Positions 42,605 through 50,115 of a stretch of DNA of 54,889 bases are shown piece after piece. This DNA is from Clostridiales bacterium (GTDB taxonomy: Bacteria; Bacillota_E; Sulfobacillia; Sulfobacillales; JAIMBI01): NCBI GenBank assembly GCA_027318915.1, contig DAHVOH010000012.1, positions 1 to 54,889 on the forward strand, read 5' to 3'. Below the pieces are notes generated by a model. It was not told the DNA's origin, ran no database searches, and was given only the letters and a program-made list of their open reading frames with translations. The number at the start of each line of letters is the position of its first letter. Within the stretch, counting starts at the first letter, position 1. Both the position numbers and the translations under genes were made by a program.

Positions 42605-43262
42605 ACGCACGGAGAGAAAATCCGTCAAATTTTGTGCGGCGTCACTGCGGATGTCAGCCGACGGGGTGACCGGCCCGGTGACCAGAACCGGTCGAGTTCT
42701 GAGTTCCGGTCGAGCCACGGCAGGGGCCCAGCCTCCGTGCGACGATGCCGACGACACCCAGCGCGAATCCGGTCGACCAACGCCCCGTCGTCGCCACGAT
42801 GGGTGGGGCCCTCCGGGCTGGCCGGGACGCCGGCACTCCGGCACCGGGAGAACTCTCTGCTGAATAGCGCCGGCGGCTATGGAAGCGGGTGGCGGTCGGC
42901 CGTGTCGCGGGGCGGTGGATGAGCCCTTCGGCCGTCGGGGGTCTATGCGGGCGCCGAAATCTTCCGGTCGTGAGCCCGCTATCCGAGGAGATTCCGCGGC
43001 GCTGGCATGCCTGGCGGCGGGGGAGATGAGCCATCCCCTCCGGGGAGCGGACGCGTGCCCAATCCGTCGTGGCCGCCGCGCCATCGACTGGCCTCCCGGA
43101 CGCACCCTCCGCGCCGGGTGGGCATTTCCCGGCACGAGGACTCGACCGCCCCCGGGGCGGTGCCCAGCCGGAACATCGGTCGCGGTGGAGGAGCCGGCTC
43201 AACCAAAATCCCCACGGCCGGCGTTCAGACCGCAGGGGGCCGCGCGCGAGGGGCCGACGAGC
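42605..43262. other. Spacer without a supported gene
   Basis: About 650 bases after the unknown gene 43263-44150 and before the fliQ promoter. Open frames on both strands are Arg/Pro-rich and lack ribosome sites. No T-run terminator for the upstream gene was found. Confidence 0.4.
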
Positions 43263-44150
43263 CTACCGGGCCTTGCGCGTCGGCGCCGTCCGATCCGTAC
43301 CGGCCGATGGATGCTGAGCCTGGGCCAGCGATTGCGCCGTCACCACAGCGAATCGCAGGACGGCGTCGACCCGCCGGTAGGCGTCCGGATTGAGCGGCGT
43401 CTCCCAGGAAAGATTCTCGGTGTCCAAGACGGCTTGCGCCAGGTGCAGGAGGTACGGGCCGCAGCTTTCCGCCGGCAGATGGAGCTCGTCGGCCAATCGC
43501 GCCAGCGTTCCGTCGTGGGTGGGTCGGCGCACCGGCATCCACGGCAGGTAGTCGGTCCAGCCCGGCTCGTCGGGGCTCAGATTCAGCGCGGCGGCCAGCG
43601 ACCGGGTGCGCCCGTCGGCCGGATGAGGCACCAGGGCGGACTGAGCTTGCAAAGCCACCACGACGTCGGCAAGGCAGGTGGCTACGACGGTTTGCACGCT
43701 GGGCGGCACGACATCGGCCACAGGACGGGTCAGTGCCTTCCGCGGGTTCTCCTGCTGGCTTAGTCGATGGCGGATCGCGCGCGCAATCTCTTCCACCCAG
43801 AGGGCGGCTTGGGCCAGCGGATCGGTGTGCTGGTCGAGACCCGCCGCCACCCCCAATTCGGCCAACGCGGCAAAGAGCGGATAGCGAGCGACCAACGCCG
43901 CGCGCAGGTCCTCGACCGATGCGGCCGGCCAAGGGCGCCACACCACGTTGAACAGGGGATCGTAGAGCGCCCAATGGCGATCATGATCGCGGAGGGCTTG
44001 ACGGCGCGCGGTGTAGCCTTTGTGAGCGACAGTCTCCGAGTCAAAGACGAGCACCTGCCGCTTGGCTGGGCCCGACGGACGCGGCTGGATCCCGACCGCG
44101 GCCACCGAAGCAGCCAGTGACGCGGCGGGAAAGGGCAACGGACGACTCAT
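43263..44150 (-). CDS. Unrecognised protein upstream of the flagellar operon
   Basis: A 295-residue, soluble, mostly helical protein that I do not recognise. Notable segments are VFDSETVAHKGYTARRQALR and DHDRHWALYDPLFNVVWRPW near the N-terminal third, and a helical C-terminus (LAQAVLDTENLSWETPLNPD, YRRVDAVLRFAVVTAQSLAQ). It has no signal peptide, membrane helix or metal-binding pattern that I can see; isolated H and D residues do not form a complete HD or HD-GYP motif. ATG at 44150 with AGGAGGG 4 bases upstream makes it a real gene. It points toward the flagellar operon and may regulate it, but nothing in the sequence proves that. Confidence 0.7.
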   Translation of the reverse strand: MSRPLPFPAASLAASVAAVGIQPRPSGPAKRQVLVFDSETVAHKGYTARRQALRDHDRHWALYDPLFNVVWRPWPAASVEDLRAALVARYPLFAALAELGVAAGLDQHTDPLAQAALWVEEIARAIRHRLSQQENPRKALTRPVADVVPPSVQTVVATCLADVVVALQAQSALVPHPADGRTRSLAAALNLSPDEPGWTDYLPWMPVRRPTHDGTLARLADELHLPAESCGPYLLHLAQAVLDTENLSWETPLNPDAYRRVDAVLRFAVVTAQSLAQAQHPSAGTDRTAPTRKAR

Positions 44151-44820
44151 AACACCCTCCTGAGCAGCAGGCCCGGGGGACAGGGCCGGGGAGCCGCCCC
44201 GGGCAGATGCCGGCATCGCCGGATCCTGTCCGACCGAGCGCTCCCCTCCGCGCGTGTCCTCACGCATCTCCCCTCCGTGGCCTGTGACTGTACGGCAAGG
44301 GTTTTAGGGACGAGACCGCCCATTCCTTTTTTCACGCAAAGGTTTTTGTGGACAAGGGTCTTCGTTGTCCCGGGCAGGGCTTCGACACCAGCGGGCCCGA
44401 CGGCGCCTCTCCTGCCGTCTTGCTGCCGATCCCGCCCCGTGCGTCAGTCGTCGTCTCTGTTCTGCGGAGGGGCCCATCGCGAGAGGGCAGGTGATCTTCG
44501 CCCGGACGGCTCCTTCATCGGGGACTTCCGGGCCCCCCACCCGACGCGGCCCACCGAGCCAAGACGCCGGCGGGCCGGGTGCAGCGGCCCCCGCAGCCCC
44601 TGGATGTTCGCGAGGCGCACTCCCCTCGGGTGGTCTTCCGGCCCGTTCGAAACGGGGCATCGGGAGGGTATCCGAACGCCCACGGCGTCCCGCGTCGTTC
44701 CGAGCGTGGGGCATGGGCTCTCGAACAGGGGGCACCAAGCGGAAGGACGCCGGTAAGGACCGGCGCATCGTCATGGCCGCCAACGCGAGCCTCGCCGCGA
44801 TCACCGGGCCTTCGTGCCGT
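44151..44820. other. Divergent spacer without a supported gene
   Basis: About 670 bases between the divergent unknown gene and mercuric reductase. It has AT-rich patches around 44310-44350. I saw no clear promoter for the minus-strand gene, no merR-like gene and no regulator gene. Open frames here lack coding character. Confidence 0.4.
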
Positions 44821-44851
44821 TCGACATCCAACAGCAACGAAATGTTATAAT
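44821..44851 (+). promoter_or_regulatory. Predicted promoter of merA
   Basis: TATAAT at 44846-44851 is a perfect -10 box. Upstream TCGACA (44821-44826) is the best -35, at 19-base spacing, wider than the 17 optimum. A 19-base spacer is typical of MerR-activated promoters, but the spacer here has no obvious dyad, so MerR control is not shown. The leader to merA is about 130 bases. Confidence 0.5.
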
Positions 44852-44986
44852 ATCGCAGTGGGTACGAGAACGAGCGCGTGGGTCAGACGGAGCATCCGGG
44901 GTACCCTATCGGGAACTGTCGAATTTTTCGGGGGAGGGCTGTCGGCTGTCCCGAACCTCGATGACAATCAGGATGGAGACGGAGTG

Positions 44987-46891
44987 ATGGGAATGCAGCA
45001 GGAACGTGAGCGGTACCGTTTGGTGATTCAAGGGATGACATGCACCGATTGTGAGCATCACGTGACAAAGGCGTTGGAGTCCGTGGGCGCGGTTGACGTT
45101 CACGCCGACTTTCGACGGGGGGAGGCGGTGTTTGGGGCGCCGGCGGACTTTTCCGGTGAGGCTGCTCGGCAAGCGGTCGCCCGGGCGGGATATCAGCCCC
45201 AAGAACTGACTCGCCTGGATGGGGAGGCCGGCCGGACCGCCAAGGCTTATACGCTGGACATTCAAGGGATGACGTGCACCGATTGCGAGCATCACGTGAC
45301 GCAGGCGTTGGAGTCCGTGGGCGCCACCGGGGTGGAGGCGAACTTCCGCCAGGGCCGGGCAACTTTTGTGGTCCCTCCGGCTTTTTCCTGGGAGGAGGCG
45401 CGCGCGGCCATTACCCGGGCCGGCTATGTGCCGGGAGCGGCGGAGCCGCAGCGGGAATCGGGGCCCGCGCCCATCCCTTTTCGGTCCGGCGAAGCCTACG
45501 ACTTCATTATCATCGGCTCGGGGAGCGCGGCGTTCGGAGCCGCGATTGAGGCGCGGCAAGCGGGAGCCCGCGTGGCGATGGTGGAACGGGGAACGATTGG
45601 AGGCACCTGTGTCAACGTGGGGTGCGTCCCCTCCAAAACGCTGCTCCGAGCCGGGGAAGTGCACCATGGCGCCGAAACCAACCCGTTCCACGGGTTGAAC
45701 ACCAGCGCCGCTCCGGCCGACCTTTCCGTGTTGGTGGGGGAGAAAGATCGCTTGGTGGCCACGCTGCGCCAGAAAAAGTATGTGGATTTGTTACCGGCCT
45801 ACGACATTGAGTTGATCGAGGGAGAAGCCCATTTTGTGGATGATTCGCGCCTCGCCGTCGGGGATCGGATCCTGACGGCGCATCGCTATCTGATTGCCAC
45901 CGGGACGCGTCCGCGCATTCCCTCGATTCCTGGCCTGGACACGGTGGAGTATCTGACCAGCACGACCGCTCTCGACCTGACGCGGCGTCCGGACCATCTT
46001 CTGGTCATCGGATCGGGCTACATCGCCCTGGAACTGGGGCAGCTGTTCCGTCACTGGGGATCCGAGGTGACGTTGATGCAGCGCGGCTCAGAACTCATGG
46101 CGGCTTATGACCCGGAAGTGCGGGCGGTCATCCGCGGTCTGCTGGATGATGCGGGTATCGAGGTCATCACCGGCGTCACTTACGATCGCGTCGAACGCAG
46201 GAACGAGCAGACGGCGGTGCATCTGACGCGGAAGGGAACACACCGGGTGGTGACGGGCGATGCGCTGTTGGTCGCCGCCGGCCGTGCTCCCAATACGGAA
46301 GCGCTCCGCCTGTCGGCGGCGGGGATTCAGCAGGGAGCCCAGGGAGAGCCGCAGGTTGACGCCACGCTATGCACCACCAATCCGCGAGTGTACGCGGCCG
46401 GGGACGTCACATTGGGGCCGCAGTTCGTCTATGTGGCGGCCTACGAAGGAAAACTGGCCGCGAAAAATGCCTTGGGTCTCGCGAGTCCGCCGCAATCGGT
46501 GGATTTGAGCGTGGTGCCGACGGTCACGTTTACGCATCCGGTCATCGCCGCGGTCGGCCTGACAGAAGAGGCCGCCAAACAGCGGGGCCTGCAGGTCAAG
46601 TCCTCCGTACTGCCACTCGAGGCGGTGACCCGGGCCTTGGCCAATCGGGAGACGCGGGGCGTGTTCAAACTGGTGGCCGACGCTGACACAGGTCGTATTC
46701 GGGGGGCGCAGATTGTCGCGGAGAATGCCGGGGATGTCATCTATGCCGCCCAACTGGCCGTGAAGTTTGGTCTGCGCATCGAAGACCTCACCGACACGCT
46801 GGCTCCCTATTTGACGATGGCGGAAGGACTGAAACTGACCGCGCTCACGTTTGATCAGGATGTCAACAAATTGTCCTGCTGCGCGGGCTAA
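44987..46891 (+). CDS. merA: Mercuric reductase with two N-terminal HMA domains
   Basis: A 634-residue NADPH-dependent flavoenzyme reducing Hg(II) to Hg(0) in the cytoplasm. Two HMA domains come first, each with GMTCTDCEHHV (Cys 19/22 and 97/100), which bind and hand over Hg(II). Then YDFIIIGSGSAAFGAAIEAR binds FAD, and the redox pair is in GGTCVNVGCVPSK (Cys 208/213). The NAD(P) fold starts near LLVIGSGYIALELGQL, the dimer domain follows, and the end is LSCCAG with the vicinal Cys 631/632 needed for Hg(II) binding. All catalytic Cys are present. ATG at 44987 or 44993, both with GGAG upstream. No merT, merP or merR adjoins. Confidence 0.96.
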   Translation: MGMQQERERYRLVIQGMTCTDCEHHVTKALESVGAVDVHADFRRGEAVFGAPADFSGEAARQAVARAGYQPQELTRLDGEAGRTAKAYTLDIQGMTCTDCEHHVTQALESVGATGVEANFRQGRATFVVPPAFSWEEARAAITRAGYVPGAAEPQRESGPAPIPFRSGEAYDFIIIGSGSAAFGAAIEARQAGARVAMVERGTIGGTCVNVGCVPSKTLLRAGEVHHGAETNPFHGLNTSAAPADLSVLVGEKDRLVATLRQKKYVDLLPAYDIELIEGEAHFVDDSRLAVGDRILTAHRYLIATGTRPRIPSIPGLDTVEYLTSTTALDLTRRPDHLLVIGSGYIALELGQLFRHWGSEVTLMQRGSELMAAYDPEVRAVIRGLLDDAGIEVITGVTYDRVERRNEQTAVHLTRKGTHRVVTGDALLVAAGRAPNTEALRLSAAGIQQGAQGEPQVDATLCTTNPRVYAAGDVTLGPQFVYVAAYEGKLAAKNALGLASPPQSVDLSVVPTVTFTHPVIAAVGLTEEAAKQRGLQVKSSVLPLEAVTRALANRETRGVFKLVADADTGRIRGAQIVAENAGDVIYAAQLAVKFGLRIEDLTDTLAPYLTMAEGLKLTALTFDQDVNKLSCCAG

Positions 46892-46930
46892 GGCGGGTAG
46901 CGGACAAACCTGCGGGGGACGTGGCGCGCG

Positions 46931-47350
46931 ATGGCGGGTGAACAGCACCGGCGGCCGGTGTGTGAGGTCTGCGGTCGGCCTCCCAGGTGGGGGACCGGAT
47001 TGTTTCGCTTGTCGCGCGCCGACGGGTCGGCGGCATGGCACTGTGAAAGCTGTGCGGTGCGGCATCCGCGTCTGACGCGCCAAGCGGTGAAGACGGCGCT
47101 GGTGGTTGGCACACTGCTGGCCTTGATTAACCATGGCAGTGTGTATTGGAACGGACCGTTGACCTGGGCCTTGGCGGCCAAGACCGGATTGACCTACTGT
47201 GTCCCGTTTGGCGTGGCCATGTGGGGAGGCCTCATGGCGAGCCGAGGGCATCCGAGGTCTGTCCCGTCTGTTATCCCGTCGGCAACGGCACCGCAGACCG
47301 TAGTCCGGGGGTCGAGCTCGACCGAAGAACATCGGCGACGGGAACGCTAA
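46931..47350 (+). CDS. NrtS-like small membrane protein with a Cys-rich N-terminus
   Basis: A 139-residue protein. Residues 10-45 form a zinc-ribbon-like knot with VCEVCGRPPRW and WHCESCAVRH (two C-x2-C pairs). Residues about 52-105 hold two membrane helices of the NrtS type: ALVVGTLLALINHGSVYWNG and TGLTYCVPFGVAMWGGL (family: T-x-L-x-V-G-T-x-L-x-x-I-N-x-G, then L-T-Y-x-V-P-F-x-V). NrtS proteins are linked to nitrate/nitrite transport. The C-terminal 35 residues are disordered. It lies 40 bases after merA, probably co-transcribed. Ribosome site weak. A role in mercury uptake is conceivable but unsupported. Confidence 0.78.
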   Translation: MAGEQHRRPVCEVCGRPPRWGTGLFRLSRADGSAAWHCESCAVRHPRLTRQAVKTALVVGTLLALINHGSVYWNGPLTWALAAKTGLTYCVPFGVAMWGGLMASRGHPRSVPSVIPSATAPQTVVRGSSSTEEHRRRER

Positions 47351-48157
47351 AGCGTCTCGTCCAGATGCGCCCGGCGGTGTGGTGCACAGCCGATGGTGAT
47401 GGGGTTGGCGCCCGGGGCGTCTCAACACGCCCGACGGCGCGCAATCGCATGGCCCCGGACGTCCTGACGCGATGATCACGGAGGTCGCATTCGCGCGGAG
47501 ACGAACCGGCCTCGGCCTCGCGATACGAGTGTCGCGACCCCGGGCTGGTCTTATCGAGCGTTTGTGGCCCGGGCTGTTTCGTGACGGTCTTGCGCGGCGG
47601 ACCGGTGCCGCAGGCGGTAAGAGCGTCTCGATCCGGCGCGGCGCTTGGGCTATACGGAGCGGTCGCTCTTCGAGCAGGCGTGTGTGTGCGGGCCGGATCT
47701 CTTGGCCCGCTGGCGTCAGCTTGGGCCGGCGTCCTCCGCCGAGCCCCTTCCCTCAAGGATTACCGGAACCGCCGGCCGCCCATCGGGATGAACCGGGTGA
47801 GGGCCGCTCTGGTCGTGTCCCGATTCAGGCGGCCGTCATCCTGGAAACGGTCGCCTCGCTTGAGGCGCTTGGGCGCCATCCGGGCTCAGGGTATGGTCGT
47901 CCAATCTCAGCGGTGCCCAAGGGCCGTTTCCCGGCCGCCTGTCCGCGCACGCGAGCACCGCCTGCGGCGGCGATCTGTCCAATGACCGACTCGACGCGGT
48001 CTCCCCCGTTCCATCCGGTCTGTCCCGGGATCGTGCATTCCCTCGGCTGTCCCGGTGACGGCCTGATCGCCTCGCCGCATGGGGCGGGCGAAGAGCCTCG
48101 GCCGTCATGGATTCGATGCGACCACCCGAAGGAGAGATGCCTCGGTCTGGGCGCGTA
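47351..48157. other. Spacer without a supported gene
   Basis: About 800 bases between same-strand genes. Open frames, the longest about 229 residues on the plus strand, are Arg/Pro/Ser-rich with no ribosome site or domain. I see no T-run terminator for the merA unit and no RNA gene. Confidence 0.4.
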
Positions 48158-48187
48158 TTGACGATCCGAGCGCGGTTCCCCTAAAAT
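48158..48187 (+). promoter_or_regulatory. Predicted sigma-A promoter of the peptide-binding protein gene
   Basis: TTGACG (48158-48163), 18-base spacer, TAAAAT (48182-48187). The transcript would start near 48194. A strong AAAGGAGG follows before the ATG at 48228. Confidence 0.65.
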
Positions 48188-48227
48188 AGATAGAATCCAC
48201 CCGCATTAGCTTCAAAGGAGGGTTCCG

Positions 48228-49931
48228 ATGCCTCGTATTAGGGGCGTTATTGGTGCCGCCATAGCCGCGCTGGCCGTCGTGCTGGCCGGTTGTGGCAGCA
48301 GCAATCCGAGTTCCCAGTCAGCCGTGAGTCACCCGAGTGTCCTCAACATCTCCCTCGGCGCACAGGTGCAGCCCGTCTGGTGGTATCCTCTTTGGTCGAC
48401 CACCGCTTGCGGTGGAACTCTTTTCGGCATGGAGTATCAAGATCTGCTCTGGTTTAACAGCAACGGCACCATCAACTGGTCGCAGTCCGTGGCCAAGAGC
48501 ATCACCGTCAACAAGGCCGACAACGTTTTTGACGTCCACATCAACCCCATCTGGAAATGGTCCAACGGGACGCCCGTGACGGCGAACGACGTGGTCTTCG
48601 CGTTCAACGTGGAGAAAGCGTCGGCGGCGACCAACGCGCCCTGGGCCGCTTGCGGACTGGGGATCGGCGGGATGCCGACCGAGGCGAAGAGTGTGACCGC
48701 ACTGAACCAGGACACGGTGCAGATTCAGACGATCGGCTCCGTGAACCCCGACTGGTTCGAGTTCAATTTTATCTCTCAGCTGACGCCGGTTCCGGCCAAG
48801 GTGTGGGACAAGTACCCGACCAACATGACCCAGGAGCTCTCCTACATCAAGACCGTGGGCAGCGAGCCCATGAACGCCAACTACAAAGTGATCGACGGAC
48901 CCTACAAATTGGTTAAGGCGGTTTCGGACCAGTACTGGGAGTTCAAGATCAACCCGCACTTCAGTGGATCCCCCAAGCCGACGATTCAAACCCAGATCTA
49001 TCAGTACGAGACGTCCAACACGTCGGAGTTCGCCCAACTGAAGAAGGGGACAATCCAGGAAGGGGCCATTCCGTTCTCTCTGCTCGCACAGGCCAAGCAG
49101 CTCAAGGGTTACGTGGTGAAGCCCCTCTACTACCCGGGCTTCAACTACATCCAGCCCAACTTCTCGAGCCGGGCGCCCGGCATCGGTGGGTTGTTCCAGC
49201 AGCTGTATTTCCGGCAGGCGATGCAGCTCGGCATTGACCAACCCGCCATCGTGGCCAGCATGTACCACGGCTACGCCTATCCGGTCTACAACCCGGTGCC
49301 GGAGCAGCCGCCGAACCGGTTCTTCGACGCGAGCCTGAAAAACCCGTACCCATACAACCCCACCCGCGGCAAGCAGATTCTGGAGGCGCACGGGTGGCAC
49401 GAGGTGAACGGGGTGATGACCCGGGGCAGCACCAAGCTGGCCTTTACGTTCCTGGTGGCCAGCGGCGATCAGACCCAGACCAACATCGCCGAGCTCTTGC
49501 AGGCCGACTGGGCGCTCGAGGGCATCAAGATCACGATCAAGGAAGAGCCGTTCACCCAGGTGATCACCAACGGACCCCAGGACGCGAACCAGTGGACGCT
49601 TATGTCCTGGGGAGGCGGATGGAGCTACGTTCCCGACTACTACCCCTCGGGGGACGGGATCCTGAACTCCAATGCCGGTTTCAACCCGGGTGGCTACGAC
49701 AGCCCCGAGATGAACCACTTGATCAACATCACCACGGTCGAAGGGGGCACGCCCCAGCAGATCCGCCAACGGTTTGACGAGTACCAGAAGTACGCCGCCG
49801 AACAGCTGCCGGTTCTCTATGTGCCGCTCGCGCCGACCTTCTATGCGGTGTCGACGTACGTGCACGGGTTCTACAGCAACTACAGCGCGTATCTCGGGAC
49901 TCCGCCGAACGAGATCAGCATCGGCCAGTAA
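48228..49931 (+). CDS. ABC transporter substrate-binding lipoprotein, family 5 (peptide)
   Basis: A 567-residue extracytoplasmic binding protein of the DppA/OppA (SBP_bac_5) family. N-terminus: basic residues, hydrophobic core and lipobox LAGC with Cys at about residue 24, so a lipid-anchored protein. Family segments include WKWSNGTPVTANDVVFAFNV (the family's W-x-D-G-x-P-x-x-A-x-D-V), YLGTPPNEI at the end, and RQAMQLGIDQPAIVASMYHG (R-x-A-x-x-x-A-I-D-R in others). It binds peptides or similar solutes. No permease or ATPase genes are nearby, so it must serve a transporter elsewhere. It has its own promoter and terminator. AAAGGAGG supports the ATG. Confidence 0.93.
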   Translation: MPRIRGVIGAAIAALAVVLAGCGSSNPSSQSAVSHPSVLNISLGAQVQPVWWYPLWSTTACGGTLFGMEYQDLLWFNSNGTINWSQSVAKSITVNKADNVFDVHINPIWKWSNGTPVTANDVVFAFNVEKASAATNAPWAACGLGIGGMPTEAKSVTALNQDTVQIQTIGSVNPDWFEFNFISQLTPVPAKVWDKYPTNMTQELSYIKTVGSEPMNANYKVIDGPYKLVKAVSDQYWEFKINPHFSGSPKPTIQTQIYQYETSNTSEFAQLKKGTIQEGAIPFSLLAQAKQLKGYVVKPLYYPGFNYIQPNFSSRAPGIGGLFQQLYFRQAMQLGIDQPAIVASMYHGYAYPVYNPVPEQPPNRFFDASLKNPYPYNPTRGKQILEAHGWHEVNGVMTRGSTKLAFTFLVASGDQTQTNIAELLQADWALEGIKITIKEEPFTQVITNGPQDANQWTLMSWGGGWSYVPDYYPSGDGILNSNAGFNPGGYDSPEMNHLINITTVEGGTPQQIRQRFDEYQKYAAEQLPVLYVPLAPTFYAVSTYVHGFYSNYSAYLGTPPNEISIGQ

Positions 49932-49955
49932 TCGTCGCGATCGATCCTGCATCGG

Positions 49956-49984
49956 AAAGCCGGCCGCTACCAGCGGCCGGCTTT
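49956..49984 (+). terminator. Rho-independent terminator of the binding-protein gene
   Basis: A perfect 12-bp stem, AAAGCCGGCCGC with GCGGCCGGCTTT, loop TACCA, 24 bases after the stop codon. The stem ends in TTT, then CCC. Because the stem begins with AAA it could work on both strands. Confidence 0.8.
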
Positions 49985-50070
49985 CCCTGTCGTGCGCGGC
50001 ATCCAAAAGCGTCTCGGCCGCGCGGTGCACAGCCGGTGGGAGCGGAGGCCACGGGCCGCGTCGCGGCGAA

Positions 50071-50100
50071 GACCCCGGCCGCGTCAGGGTGGCCGGGGTC
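50071..50100 (-). terminator. Hairpin after the S9 peptidase gene
   Basis: A perfect 10-bp stem GACCCCGGCC/GGCCGGGGTC with a 10-base loop lies 15 bases past the peptidase stop. Only TTCG follows on the minus-strand transcript, as with the hairpin after flagellin, so it may be the local style of terminator or an mRNA 3' protector. Confidence 0.6.
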
Positions 50101-50115
50101 TCGATCGGCGTGGGG

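Noticed and set aside
47472..48161. A plus-strand open frame of 229 residues before the binding-protein gene.
   Set aside because: No Shine-Dalgarno, Arg/Pro-rich composition, no recognisable domain, and it runs into the predicted promoter.
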